Assembly: GCA_014607495.2 (NCBI GenBank)
Contig: CP053171.1
Span: 1,302,001 to 1,366,000, forward strand
Length of the DNA: 64,000 nucleotides
Direction: 5' to 3'
Source: Carposina sasakii
Lineage: Eukaryota; Arthropoda; Insecta; Lepidoptera; Carposinidae
Each line of letters opens with the position of its first letter. Position 1 is the first letter of the stretch. The notes under the pieces were generated by a model that worked only from the letters and a program-made list of their open reading frames with translations, was not told the origin of the DNA and made no database searches. Shown here piece after piece: positions 10,716-22,392 of this stretch. Made by a program: the position numbers and the translations under genes.

Positions 10716-11037
10716 CGAAGTATATTTGTGTATACATCGTATTGCTTATTTCTATACGTTAGTTTTACCAACTCCTCATTATATTTGCTTCATAGTGGTG
10801 AGTGTAGCAAATGAGCGTCATACGTCTTGTCGACAAAATCGTTCCAGATACGAGAGGCAATAAGTTTGGGCCAAAGATTATTTTTGGGGAAAAATACCTT
10901 GTTTTATTGTGAAATATCGAACGTGAAGACGTTTTTATTTATTCTCTGTTTGCTTATTGTTACGTGATCTTGTTCATGTGAACTACTTATAAAAGGGCAT
11001 ATATTTAGATTTTCGGATGGGTATATAGGTAGTCGGC

Positions 11038-11302
11038 CGCGTGGTGCCGGCAGAGTAGAATTTGTACCACCCCATGTCTGCCCGTGGGTATCGTACGAGG
11101 CGATTAAGGGTTCCCGGGAGGTGAGCAGCAGCGCCTCCCGTGTTTGACAACATAGTCCAAAATACAAACTGCGGTCACCAACCCGTCTGCCCAGCGTGGT
11201 GACTATGGGCAAATACCCCTCTTGGCAGCTTGTGGCGTGCCCTGGGGGAGGCTACATCCAGCAGTGGACTGCAATAGGCTGATGATGATGATGATGATGA
11301 TA
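11038..11302 (+). repeat. SINE-like family A copy with (GAT)n tail
   Basis: This is the most complete plus-strand copy. It runs from GGTGCCGGCAGAGTAGAATT through CAGCAGTGGACTGCAATAGG to six GAT/ATG repeats. The tail sequence and microsatellite match the RTE-like LINE 3' end. Confidence 0.7.
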
Positions 11303-11394
11303 TTGATAGTAGCTTTACACTTTTATAGTGTAGTCTGTCTTCGTTTCAAATTTTATTGCGATTAGTACACCTGCTCTTGCCTGATTGAGTAGCA

Positions 11395-11470
11395 AACGTT
11401 TTTTCCCGGATTATTTCGACATTGTGTTTTTTTCTACAGTCCACGTGGATGATGTCGCGGGCGTTTGTTA
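11395..11470 (+). repeat. Decayed Helitron-like 3' end
   Basis: TTTTTTCCCGGATTATTTCG, AGTCCACGTGGATGATGTCG and CGGGCGT resemble the 3' end of the first Helitron-like family. The CTAGT terminus is lost. Confidence 0.5.
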
Positions 11471-12180
11471 TAAAAATAATAATAAATCGGAGGCTTTATA
11501 ACAGCTTTACTATAATTGAACTCGGTCGTAGTGTTAGTTACTGTGTCTCTGGTACCCCACTAAACACACATAAATTTTTATATTAGAACTGTTCGAGGTG
11601 TATTTGACTTTTAGCGAGGCGCAATCTAGTGGGATAGAAAAATTATACACTTAATAGATTGATAGATGGATGATAGGTAGAAAAACACATGTACGCCTAT
11701 GAACTTAAATATGTCAGTGTAGTTTATGTACATTTTTCACAGCACCAATTTCAAATTCTCTGTGAGGCAAAAAGCTGAAAGCTCGCTCCCTTAAATACTA
11801 AAGCTACCAGTAGATTAATACTCGTCCGTTATTAAGTTCATTTTAAAAATATTAATTTTAACATTCACTGGTATATGTACGTAGCTAAAGATTGATATAT
11901 TTAAACGAAAAATGTACATTTCTGAGAATTGTGCGCTTAATACTTATTTATAAAAATAATGCTTCGCACGGTGCTTCTACAACGATTCCATCTCGGCTGC
12001 GTTTTAACAAAATTTACCAGAATTATAGGGGATGATAAGATTTTTCGACATTAGCGACTAGTCGCAAGTAACACAATCACCTGTGGGCCCACGAGCAGTA
12101 GCTTTAATCAATATTTCTCTGTATGTTCGATTATCTTATAAATTGTATTCAACATAGAACAACTGTTTATTATTTTCTAT
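11471..12180. other. Unassigned sequence
   Basis: No feature recognised. Confidence 0.35.
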
Positions 12181-12300
12181 AAAAACTACCGGGATCGGCC
12201 CACCACTCATTCCCTTCACTGTAACTCTTATAAACCAGGATTAACAGGGGCGATCAGATAAATGCAAATAAAGCATAGAAAATTCCGAGTAAACTAGCTA
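12181..12300 (+). repeat. Dispersed repeat L, copy 1
   Basis: CTACCGGGATCGGCCCACCA, CTCATTCCC and AAATTCCGAGTAAACTAG parallel 55630-55770. A short L-like end (CCCGGGGGACCTAGCAAGCG) also follows the reverse transcriptase fragment at 14887, which suggests LINE 3' UTR material. Confidence 0.45.
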
Positions 12301-13204
12301 GTGATTATAAAAATACTAGTCTAGTGCAATAAAAAGTATTACTATTATATTATAGGTATAATCCTCTTATGCCCACAAGCTTCTAAGATTACACTTGTCC
12401 CGAAAGCAAAACCACGTCGTTGAGTTTGATTCTCGACGTAAATTTTCAATAAACTCAAGTAAATTCCCGGTTATCTCCCACTTTGGAATTTTACGATCAA
12501 AGAAATAGGATTTCTCTGGATATTCTGAAACATGGAGTAAGAACACAGAAGAGGTAGAGTAAGATCACTGAAGAGGTGGCCTAATAACTAGCACGTCTAA
12601 TGTGAATAATCCTGCATTAAAAAATCAATGCTCAGCAGTTTGCTTCTAAGCAACAATAAAATGCATGCTAAAATATTAATTTACCGTTCTGTATTAAAAA
12701 CATCGATAATGTCTTAAGTTACTTTAATACTCAAGCGGTAAGTTTAAATATTCTTTCGCACTGCGTTTCGGTAATGGTTGCGTTTAGGCTGGAAAATTTT
12801 GCAGAATAGGCGGGCAGGTCTGCATATGTTATGGTATATCCTGCGTGAGGTTCCTTCGTGTTAAGAACGCACCGATATTATAGAGGTTCGGGCCGTCGTA
12901 AAACAAAAAGGGGCTGTTAAGGAATTCTGTTTATTAAAATCTTAAGGCGCATGGAAATGAGAATTTTTGGGAACATAGCTAGTGACCACTGGGTCGCGTT
13001 AACCGTATCCGGAATATTTCACATTCATCAGATTTTTAGAAAGGTTTCTTTATTCACTTGTCAATTCTGCTAGCTTAACTTTCTTAAGTAAGTGTGTGAA
13101 ACTGAGGAATAATAATTATATTTTTATTATATTATTTATTTTTTATAAAATCACAAAAACTCAAAAGCAGATACAATGTCCCATAAAACCACTTGTACCA
13201 TTTG
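12301..13204. other. Unassigned AT-rich sequence
   Basis: No feature recognised. Confidence 0.35.
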
Positions 13205-13315
13205 ACTGTGGGATCCATTAATTAAATAGAATCTGGCACGGAATGCAGAGGTCGTGGGTTCGATTCCCACCCGGGTGAGGAATTTTTTCCATTTCTTTAT
13301 TATTAATTTTAAATA
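13205..13315 (+). repeat. tRNA-like-headed repeat D, partial
   Basis: The 3' half GAGGTCGTGGGTTCGATTCC plus CACCCGGGTGAGGAATTTTT matches copies at 28350, 30380 and 63255. The 5' half is degraded, so this is not a functional tRNA gene. Confidence 0.6.
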
Positions 13316-13911
13316 GATTTATTTTGTTCTCAAAAGTACACAATGAATCGAAGTTTGAGATCTCCATTTCAGCAATATAATTTTTGTGCTAGAACTCGTT
13401 CTTCAACAACAAGGCTTCTTTATACTATGAAAATAAAAATTACAACTAAGTTTATTTATAGGAGTGAGAACTACATATCTGATGTTTTAAGAACTTGCAG
13501 AAATGTTATTTATTTTACCAACAAGAAATATTTACAAAAGGGTAGAATTTTCTTTAACTAATTTAAGAACTACTTAGGGCTAGCGTGTATATGGTAGGTC
13601 GGTCGATCAGTTCCGGTTTGCAGAAATCAATTTTTTAAACCTTCAGCTAGAAAAACCACATCAAATCTTGCTTGTTACCTAAAGTCCTGTACTATATAAA
13701 AAATTACCTCACATTCCTCTTATAAGACCATTTCTCCGCATTCCTCACATTAAAGGCAGTCGATCGTAAAGTCAAAACATTTATCAAATTGTTATACGCG
13801 GCCCGAAGTTAGCTCCAGCAATAAAGTTCTAACTCCACCGAAATAGCCTCACTCCTAGGAATACTGATATCCTGATCATACGCAAATTGTGAACGAACAG
13901 CGGATTATACA
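13316..13911. other. Unassigned sequence
   Basis: A 72-codon frame (13343-13561) has no recognisable motif. Nothing else was identified. Confidence 0.35.
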
Positions 13912-13990
13912 TTAAGCCTCGAGCACACCGGATGCGTATGCGTGCACGTAAGCGTAGACTACACGTACCTCTGAGTTTAATGTATGCTAG
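13912..13990. repeat. Half copy of the CTCGAG-ended TAA MITE family
   Basis: TAAGCCTCGAGCACACCGGA is followed by CGTGCACGTAAGCGTAGAC and ACGTACCTCTGAGTT. This matches the left arm of the complete 119-bp element at 54950-55068. The right arm is missing. Confidence 0.55.
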
Positions 13991-14094
13991 TAATATTATA
14001 AACATAAAAATTATATTTACAGACTTCATGACAAAAGACGCAAGAAAAAGTAAAGTGAGTAAGATCCCTGGGATTATGTAGCTTATATACTAAA

Positions 14095-14883
14095 TGGTGG
14101 TGCTGTTCTTACAAAAAGGCGATAAAGCCTTGCTGAAGAACTATACAACCATCTCGCTTCTGAGCCATATCTACAAGTTGTTTTCAAGGGTAATCACGAA
14201 TCGTCTTGCTCGCAGGTTTGATGACTTCCAGCCTCCCGAACAAGCCGGTTCCCGATTGGTTTAGTATCATAGACCATATCCACACGCTACGGCAGATTAT
14301 ACAAATCAAATTTATAACATCCCGTCGTTTTTGCGTCGGGGGTTAAAAACGGAAGAGTATAATCGGCCACTATGCCTAGCGTTCGTGGACTATGAGAAGG
14401 CATTTGATTCGATCGAGACATAGGCAGTGCTGCAGTCTCTCCAGCGGTGCCATATTGACCACCGATATATCGAAGTGCTGAAGTGTTTATACAGCAATGC
14501 CACCATGTCGGTGCGAGTACAGGAGTGGAGCACTGAGCCGATTTCATTGCAGAGGGGAGTGAGACAAAGGGATGTTATTTCTCTGAAGCTCTTCACCAAT
14601 GCAGTGGAAGACGCCTTTAAGCTTCTCGAATGGAAAGGACTCGGCATCAATATCAATGGCGAATACTCACCTTCGGCTCGCAGACGACATCGTGCTCGTG
14701 CATCGACATTGAGGCCATCGAGCATTGTGACATTGAGGCCATCGAGTCTCCCAACAAGTGGGCCTGAAGATGAACATGGACAAGACGAAGATCATGTCGA
14801 ACGTCCATGTGCCGCCCACTCCTGTACTGGTTGGGAGCTCGATGCTCGAAGACAACTGGTAACCGGTTGTCTCCCACAATACT
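14095..14883 (+). pseudogene. RTE-like LINE reverse transcriptase fragment
   Basis: Three frames together spell a reverse transcriptase. First comes KGDKALLKNYTTISLLSHIY and KLFSRVITNRLARRFDDFQP. After a disruption comes RPLCLAFVDYEKAFDSIET, which contains the first catalytic aspartate block. Then come RCHIDHRYIEVLKCLYSNAT, SVRVQEWSTEPISLQRGVRQ and KLFTNAVEDAFKLLEWKGLG. The YADD/FADD block is damaged near 14680, although KMNMDKTKIMSNVHVPPTPV is readable in another frame. A foreign insert of about 43 bp sits at 14307-14349. The enzyme would copy LINE RNA at nicked target DNA, but this copy is dead through frameshifts, in-frame stops and truncation. Confidence 0.8.
14307..14349. repeat. Small insertion splitting the LINE fragment
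   Basis: AACATCCCGTCGTTTTTGCG then TCGGGGGTTAAAA interrupts the otherwise collinear RT coding text between IIQ and EEYNRP. It resembles the end of another dispersed element rather than LINE sequence; its class is not known. Confidence 0.45.
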
Positions 14884-15181
14884 GATTCCCGGGGGACCTA
14901 GCAAGCGACTATTGAAGTATTTTAAAGAAATAGAAATGACAGCACTGTATACCACTTTCACCATTGAATTTTGAACTAATAGTCAAATCTTTTTATATCG
15001 CAGAAAACTTACAACTTAGACCAAAACTGAAACCAGACTTGTAGTTTCGAATCCTTCCTTGGGACATAAATTTTCATTAGCAATTGAATAATTAATATTC
15101 AATATTATAATCAAACTTGAATTATTGTTTTAAGTATTCGGTGTAAAATGAACAATACGAATATTAATTTAATATAGGTGA

Positions 15182-15312
15182 CTGCGGTCACCAACCCGCC
15201 TGCCCAGCGTGGTGACTATGGGCAAAAACCCCCCATGACAGTAGCCATGTGGCGTGCCCTGGGGGCGGCCTACGTCCAGCAGTGGACTGCAATAGGCTCA
15301 AGAAGAAGAAGA
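15182..15312 (+). repeat. SINE-like family A copy, 5'-truncated
   Basis: It begins at CTGCGGTCACCAACCCGCCT and ends CAGCAGTGGACTGCAATAGG plus an AAGAAG tail. Confidence 0.65.
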
Positions 15313-17099
15313 AGATTTTGAAAAGCAGAGAAACCTTTATTTATTCACTAGTAAGTAAGTATCTATAACAGATGTAGTAGATTTATTTTCTACTTTGAGA
15401 TAACCTACAAATAATTATGATTGTAAAGTTTGTTTAAATAATGTAGGTACAAGTCAAATACATACGAAAAATATATCAAATTTGATATTTCGGAGTACAT
15501 AGATACTCAAATTCTTTATTTTCCATCAAAGCGAACAAAAATCACTGACCGAACCCTAAAATGATTTTCTTCACACGATCTTAACGTCGTAGGTAGCCCT
15601 CAAAGATAGCTCAAGGGCCACTTAAAAACCAATTTCCCCTACCTATCTTCGGATTTCTAGTGTAGTTTGAGAACATCGTCATAGTACAAACAGTGTAGTA
15701 GAACTAAGCGTGAGAAGCAAATTAGACCAGTCCGTTTTAAACCTACAGTTGTAAAAAAGTAAGTATGTCGATACATTTGCTGGAAACATGACATAAGTAC
15801 CTACATATTCAGTTTTAAGTTTTAAAATGGCGCATAAAAAACGTTATGTTAAGTCAAACAATCCGTGTTGCATTAAGAAAATTACATTACATTCCAAAAT
15901 AAGGAAATTAAAATGAAACTTATATTACTAGTACTCACCTAATTCAAATACAATATTAAGAAATCCTCTGCAAATCACTAAACCTGCGTAAGCACATAAT
16001 CACTTGCAACACAAAATACACAACAACGTTTGTTCCATATCTTTAAAGTATAAAGTTCAGTTTAGTTCAAATTTAATAAAAATATGTGGAAATATGACAA
16101 AAATGGGGTGTATGGAGTCCCATATACGATCTCACGGGACCCAAGCCATCCTCGCCTGCTCGCGGTGCACCCTGCAGAACAACGAACGAGGCTCTGGCTA
16201 CCCGCCGACCCGCATTGGACCAGCGTGGCGGGTTACGGTCCAACGTAATGCTGTCAATGTACAGATTGAAGCACCGAAATGGCGGCGCGTTGCGCATATG
16301 TGCGCATTTTCTAGTAGGCGCCGAGCTTACTATGATTTGTATGTGTGGGTGGATAAGGCGTCATTACACATCCCTACTCCATGGAATATCGTTACCGAAC
16401 TTTCTATGAAAGCCTCACTCTGTGTATTGACAACACTCTGTCCGTTATCCTTTTTACATTCATGAGGAGAACAGGCAGATAACGCATAGCAGTCTTCTGC
16501 AGTCTACGCAGATGTAGTCGCGTGCAACAGCTAGATCAAAATAACCACCACTTACACTTAGTTTCGTATATTAACCGGCTTTATGTTATTTACCTTAACT
16601 ATAACAACCACGCGAGGGTTTTGGGGGAGGTCCAGCTTAATTAGTTTCAACTCAAAGCTCCCTTACTAACTTTATTTGCGAACAAACATCCTTCGTTCGA
16701 CCATGCAAGGCGTTACTTCGAGTTTATGTTGGTCAAAGGAAATAGTAGATATTTTTTTAGCGGGAAATATGAAATGAAATTTCCCGACCGTATTTCGGCC
16801 AAGGCGACCAATCTCATTAGATGATATTAGTCAGGTACGCAGGAGATAGTATAGTGCACAAGTGTGTGCGCAAACACAGATGCACTCTCTATCCCGTCAC
16901 TCTCATAGTCCGATGGGACGGAAAGACGACACGACCGGAGAGAGATCAGTCGCAGGACCAACAGTTTTACGTGCTTTCCGAGGCACGAGCTAAGTGACAA
17001 TTTTACAACATTAAAATCTGTACATGAAAATAAATTCATTGATACAGGCCCGTGACTGGGATCGAACTAATAATGAACTTGCGGTAAATAATAATGTCT
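15313..17099. other. Mostly unassigned; decayed repeat pieces
   Basis: A GC-richer patch at 16120-16290 (CCGCCGACCCGCATTGGACC) looks like an old dispersed repeat. At 16497-16535, CAGTCTACGCAGATGTAGTC then GCGTGCAACAGCTAG resembles a Helitron-like 3' end. The 153-codon frame at 16004-16465 spans the repeat-like patch and has no domain, so it is not accepted as a gene. Confidence 0.4.
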
Positions 17100-17350
17100 T
17101 CGACCATATTTCGATCGCCGGCCAATCTCAATTAACAACATCCTGCAGCCACGTTTATCAAAGATCAGTTACAAGCTGCTAGCTTCACCTAAGAGTACCC
17201 GTACGACCCAAAGTTCTTTAGGCTGCCTACCTCTCAGAAACTCTTATTCCCTTCTTACGATACTCGTACGGCAGAAACGGGGAGTGATGCTATTTTACTC
17301 TATCTATACCACATAGTGTGTATCAGTACAGGCAACATAGGTATATATAG
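17100..17350 (+). repeat. Dispersed repeat K, diverged
   Basis: CAGCCACGTTTATCAAAGAT, CAAGCTGCTAGCTT, TTCTTACGATACTCGTACGG and GTATCAGTACAGGC follow the order seen in other K copies. Confidence 0.4.
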
Positions 17351-18077
17351 AAGAGATAATTTATAGAGATAATTCGATGGATCAAATGGATGGCATATTA
17401 GGTACATGAAATATTGCCTTATATGTACGCATTGATAAATTTTCCTCCTAAAAGCCAAGCATAAGCAGAAGGTCTAACTGAAACTAGACCGACTTTAAAC
17501 AAAGTTTATGAACATCAAAGAAAGGCCAAATAAAAGGGATTCGATCAAAGTGCTGATCTTATTCCCAATTAATCCGAAGTTTTGGATTTCAACACACCGC
17601 TGCGAATTTTGAAAAAATATTTTTGAAAAGTTTAAAGAAACTTTATGAAACCACGTACATAGATATAGCTAACTTGAAATTCTGTTTGCAAAGCTAATAA
17701 AAAACGACTGTTTTGCATTACAGACTTTAATATATTACTTTGTTTTGATATAGCGACAACGGAAATACATATGCGGTTAACTATATAGCAATCACGGTTC
17801 AGCGTAAATCAAGGGAGATTTAGGCTTCCTTTACACTTTAAACAGGGAGCATAATACAATGAAAAGTTGAAGATGAAGATTGTAATTTTATTTATGTGTC
17901 AGAGTAAATACCTATAGGATAGACAGACGAGCAGCAGAGTCAAATGATATGCGGTGAGGATGTGTTATTTTGATCAATAACCTACATACAGCTCATACCT
18001 ACAGTTTTTATGGAACTGTCTTGAGTAGTTTTTATGAAAGTCTTGCAAACTCTATTAGGATATATCTTCTATATCTA
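17351..18077. other. Unassigned sequence
   Basis: No feature recognised. Confidence 0.35.
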
Positions 18078-18392
18078 TCTATACATATAATAAAAATGTA
18101 AAGGATCGCTGTCTGTACATGGAAGATATATGAGAAAAATATTATAGAAGACCTTTATTAACTCAATAGTACCCAAAAGAATGATTTTTGGAATTTTTGT
18201 CCGTTTGTCGGTTTGTCTGTGCGTTTGTGCACGCTAACCTCAAAAACGGCTGAACCGATTTCAATGCAGTTTTCAGTAACGTCACTGCATATAGGCTTCT
18301 TTTTATCCCGGGAAAATGTTTTTATCCCGGATAATTTCGAAATTTTGTTTTTTAGTCGTCCACGCGGACGGGAGTCGCGGGCGTCCACAAGT
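18078..18392 (+). mobile_element. Non-autonomous Helitron-like element, near full length
   Basis: The 5' end is TCTATACATATAATAAAA, preceded by A. The body has GCGTTTGTGCACGCTAA, GGCTGAACCGATTTC and two TTTATCCCGG motifs. The 3' end is GGGCGTCCACAAGT, where the usual CTAG has become CAAG. The internal 85-codon frame (minus) and 65-codon frame (plus) are by-products of the repeat. Confidence 0.7.
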
Positions 18393-18605
18393 CCTACATA
18401 TAAGCAATAGGACAAATTACGACTATTTCATAAAAGTCGAGTACGATTCGCTGGACAACTTCCCTGGTACGATTCGCTAATCAAACCTTTCGGTGTACCA
18501 AAACTGTTAATCCAAGTTCAACCACGGATCAACTTAACTGTTAATTGACAAAGTTTCGACGCAATTAAAAGGTTTACGGTTCTATTGATCCCGTAAGCAG
18601 ATTTG

Positions 18606-18836
18606 ACGGCCGATTGGTGTAGTAGGTAGTGACCCTGCCTGCGACGCCATAGGTCCTGGGTTCGAATCCCGGTAGGTGCAAATATTGATATGATGAATAT
18701 TAATGTTTGTTTCCGAGTCATGGATGTTTCTATACTTATCCATGTATTTATATACCGTTGCTTAGTACCCACGACACAAGACCTTAGGGATCTTAATGTG
18801 GGACTAAGTTAATGTGTTGTGAAATGTGTGAATATT
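18606..18836 (+). mobile_element. tRNA-headed SINE (family C), copy 3
   Basis: The head is CGGCCGATTGGTGTAGTAGG, the B box is GGTTCGAATCC, the body is shared, and the 3' end is TGTTGTGAAATGTGTG with an AT-rich tail. It abuts the LINE fragment that follows. Confidence 0.8.
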
Positions 18837-19206
18837 TATTCTTTTCTTTCTTTCTTTATTCTTTATTGCACATACACAAAAAGAAATATGGCATACAACA
18901 TTAAAGAAGAGATGCATGTACAATGGCAAGCTTATCTCTACCAGAGATCTCTTCCAGCAAGCCAAGCAAGTAAAGAGAAATTGTTAACAACAGGGTAACA
19001 TGTGCAATTAAACAAATTCTAAGAAACTACAAAACTACATTAAGAAAAATAAGGAGAAAAAACAAATGACAGCATATTCATATAATGGACAGGTAGTGAT
19101 CCTTCAGCTTTTCCCTAAATGTGCCAACAGTGTGACAATCTCTAACCGTGTGGGGTAATTCATTCCAGAGCTTAACCGCCCGAACCGAGAAAGAATACCC
19201 AAAAGC
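18837..19206 (-). pseudogene. CR1/Jockey-type LINE, ORF2 C-terminus and 3' UTR
   Basis: On the minus strand, 19206-19078 encodes SFSVRAVKLWNELPHTVRDC then HTVGTFREKLKDHYLSII and a stop. This is the typical end of CR1/Jockey-group reverse transcriptase proteins (the RAVKLWNELP motif). The 3' UTR follows down to about 18840 with a TTTC/ATTCTTTATT tail. Upstream of the fragment is an (ATT)n tract (19207-19255), so only the last 43 residues survive. Confidence 0.75.
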
Positions 19207-19304
19207 CCCATTTATTTATTATTATTATTATTTATTATTATTATTAGCCTTACTCCAGTATGTTTTACTAGGTAATTAGACAATGTCATCTAGTCGTCGT
19301 CTTC

Positions 19305-19490
19305 AGCCTATTGCAGACGTAGACCTCCCCCAGGGCACGCGGAAAGGCTAATGCCACAGGGAAGTTTTTGCCCAAAGTCACCACGCTGGGCAGGCGGGTT
19401 GGTGACCGCAGTGTGATTTTCGTACTATGTTGTCAGCACGGCAGGCGCTGCTACCCACCTGGCGGAAACCCTTAATCACCTCTTACAGTA
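19305..19490 (-). repeat. SINE-like family A copy
   Basis: The tail GCCTATTGCAGACGTAGACC has lost about 15 bp of the GTCCACTGCTG core. The body continues to CACCTGGCGGAAACCCTTAA. Confidence 0.6.
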
Positions 19491-20700
19491 GTACCACTGA
19501 TCGACACCACACAGCACAGTTATTACATAGCTCTGTGTCGTTATTACTGTCTCTCACCTCATGCCACGGGTGCTGCACTAGTATTACTAGGTATGTGTAT
19601 TGAAAATCTATAAGCAAACAGAGTTGGCTTGCTTGTTCTGCCTGACAGAATATGTGATGTCACTAGTGAGTACAGTTGAGAGGTTAAGTCTTTAAGATCT
19701 AATAAATTATGGTTTATATAAAAGTTTTGATAATACTTATAAATTAACTATACGTTCTTGTATACATATCACTGTCAATGTCATTCGTGTATTTTTCTCT
19801 GACATGCCATTGGCAGAAGTATTGTGCCTGGCGACATAATGAGGACCTCAGGTATATAAAATACAATAGAATTTAAATTATACTAACTTGCAGTTCATAT
19901 ATATTGCGGTATAATATACCCATGTAACAGTGCACTTTTTTAGATACAACAATAAACATATACACCTCTTTATTTCACAACCTTAAATAGCATATAAGTC
20001 ACTAACAACCACTGTAAACACTCAATTCAATAGAAATATTTCAGTCATCTCATAAGAAAAATGTATTTAAAAAAAAGTCTTACTCTCGTAAGAATAATAA
20101 TTTTCTTAGGAATATATTAGACTTATCTCCTCATATATCCCGTAATCCTATCCTTAATCTACTTTAAAAATTCCTGGAAAAAAATTTCGGATGGTAGGTA
20201 CTTACCACTAAATAAATAGTAAAACATATTTTATTATGTTATACTAAATCTGTAATATACACGACTCTACAAAATGAGACATTAGTAGTGTATATTGTGA
20301 TTTGTCTTTGTGAGTGTAAGTAGTTCTTAACTTATTTTATTTTTTATGAATTGTTATTCGTTTTTATTGTACGGCCCTAAGCTTTTCTCCAGTAATTGGG
20401 TTAACTGGTAGAAAATGCTATATTGCATTAAGTTCGCCCATGTAACAAAAATGTGTTTTATTATTATTCTCTTTATTTATTATAATTTTTCTTATTTTTT
20501 TACATTTTTAAATATGAATATTTTACATATAAAAATGTAAAACAAACATTTTTTTAAATATTATTCCCTTTATTTAACAGTTTTTCTTACTTTTCTACAT
20601 TTTGAAATATGAATTTATTAGAATATATAGAAGTATAAAATAAACATTTAAAAATATAAAAAACAGCGCTACGCCTGCAGCGGGAGTAAGTTCCATGCTA
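19491..20700. other. Unassigned, with LINE 3'-UTR-like pieces
   Basis: 20370-20470 (CGGCCCTAAGCTTTTCTCCA, AAGTTCGCCCATGTAACAAA and a (TTA)n tail) looks like another LINE 3' UTR on the plus strand. The rest is AT-rich with no coding signal. Confidence 0.35.
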
Positions 20701-20707
20701 CCGGCGG

Positions 20708-20887
20708 TCAGGGTCCCAGAGAGAGAAACCTCCTCACGATGCGTGCCGTGTCGAGGAGTACCGCCTTCTGTATCTGACTCCCGATCCAGCTGCCTAGCGA
20801 GAGTCTCTTGAGGTGTTGGTCGAGGCTCTTCGCTATTAAACCGTTGACTGTAACAACTATCGGGACAATAATTGTAGAGTCCACATT
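20708..20887 (-). pseudogene. LINE ORF C-terminal fragment (second LINE lineage)
   Basis: The minus strand reads NVDSTIIVPIVVTVNGLIAK, SLDQHLKRLSLGSWIGSQIQ and KAVLLDTARIVRRFLSLGP, then a stop, with no break over about 59 codons. I recognise this as the C-terminal end of an insect non-LTR retrotransposon protein that follows the reverse transcriptase. The exact clade is not certain. The 5' side is cut by an ATT microsatellite at 20885-20901. Confidence 0.65.
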
Positions 20888-21052
20888 ATTATTATTATTA
20901 TTAATTTAATAATTAGTTATTAATTGTATTTAACGAATAGAATATGTATATAGATAGTAATAAATATTGCAGTGCCCTTGCAGGGCGCTACATTGTATAA
21001 GTTAAGACCTATGTACACCTACTATTACTAAAGTCAGATATCCAATTTTACT

Positions 21053-21056
21053 AGTA
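21053..21056. other. Target-site duplication AGTA, left
   Basis: AGTA directly precedes the left TIR and recurs at 25735-25738 directly after the right TIR. The duplication is 4 bp. Confidence 0.8.
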
Positions 21057-21090
21057 GGGTCATTTTCAAAATAATTGCTCATTTCAGAAA
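21057..21090 (+). repeat. Left terminal inverted repeat
   Basis: 34 bp, matching 25701-25734 in reverse complement without mismatch. Beyond it the two ends diverge (AAAATCT against TGTTACT). Confidence 0.9.
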
Positions 21091-21559
21091 AAAATCTTGT
21101 CCATCATCTTTCCTTAATTTCTACAAAAAAACTGTAATGGCAATATTAATAAAATACTGAACATTACAAAGAAGCCTTTCTTTATATTGTATTATAATGT
21201 CATTGTTGGTAGTTGATACTTCATTTTTTATATATTGCGAAATTTTTAAAGCATGTTTCTGGTCTTCCTACAAAAAACGTGTGTCCAACTTCCAGCACTG
21301 ATATTTTAAACTTGAAAAAACATTAAAAGTATTTTATTTATTATCAAACAAAATTGGCTATCCTCTCTAATAACACTGTAAAATGTGTGTAGAATCCTTG
21401 AAAATTCATTTGACACATTAATTTTAGTTATAAATAAAAAATAAAACTGGTCTCAAAATTACTTCATCGATGTTATTTCATTTATGTAACGCATTATTTA
21501 GTCGCGAAAAAGGTATTTTGTTAAACTTTAATACTGGCAACATTTGCTGTCACTGTCCG

Positions 21560-21685
21560 AACCTCAGGCGACCAATCACAGGGCAGCAGCCATTTTGTTC
21601 TCGGCAAAAAAGTTGGGTGTATGGTGTGCGTCGATAAAAAACATTTATCTGGTTTCTTTTTGGTAAATTGGAAAAAATACGCAAG
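21560..21685 (+). promoter_or_regulatory. Probable transposase promoter and 5' UTR exon
   Basis: A GC-richer patch holds a CCAAT box (GGCGACCAATCACAGGGC, about 21568-21585) and GCAGCAGCCATTTTGTT. It leads to a splice donor CAAG|GTAAGT at 21685/21686. No TATA box is obvious and the transcription start is not known. The placement is inferred from the donor and the ATG-proximal acceptor. Confidence 0.45.
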
Positions 21686-22387
21686 GTAAGTAAATTTAAA
21701 CTATTTTTAATTGTCAGGAAACTATTATGATAGTGCTATTCTGTCGCTAATTAGCTGCAACGATCGAGTGAATTATGTTCTGTGATTTGAGGTTAGTTTG
21801 TAGAAAAACATGCTTACTTGTTCCTTTATGTCACACTTATGTAACATTTTTTTATGTTACGTTACATAAAATTGGATTAAGACGTGTCCACAGCATGATT
21901 TTAAAATATTATATAAATTATAATTAAACCAATAGTAAAATAAACATGTTTTTCTATGGTCGTATTCAGTGTTTTGAGTGATGCTTGGATAACTTAAAAT
22001 CCTCAAATTGGCCCTATAATAGCTGACTGTAATTTACTAATCATTTTATACCTTCGTTTTGGTTTATACTGTACAAGTTGCGCGATCGAGTGTATATTGC
22101 GATCTGCAGCTTTGAGTTATTAGTGTAATATATTTATTTAATATAACCCAAGTATTTTCGTCTAGCATTAACAGGCTCTGACTTATTCTAGCATGACAAG
22201 TTTGATACTATTCTCAATGTTCAAAATACTTGTATACAATGTGATTTGTTAATGTGATGCAAAATTTAATTTTCACGTTAAATTTTACGACGACGTATGC
22301 TTCAAAATAGACTGCTTTTATCGTTAAATATGATTTTTTTAATTATTATTTTCTGAGTTATTACATTGTATTTTTTATTCTTTACAG
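21686..22387 (+). other. Predicted 5'UTR intron of the transposase gene
   Basis: The donor GTAAGTAA lies at 21686. The acceptor TTTTTTATTCTTTACAG ends at 22387 and is pyrimidine-rich. The initiating ATG lies 5 bp after the acceptor. The intron contains the inverted cluster TTATGTAAC / TTATGTTAC / GTTACATAA at 21838-21870. The prediction rests only on splice-site consensus. Confidence 0.55.
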
Positions 22388-22392
22388 AAAAT

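Noticed and set aside
16004..16465. 153-codon open frame on the plus strand
   Set aside because: No domain, signal peptide or conserved motif, and overlapping frames exist on both strands. The central part looks like an old GC-richer repeat.
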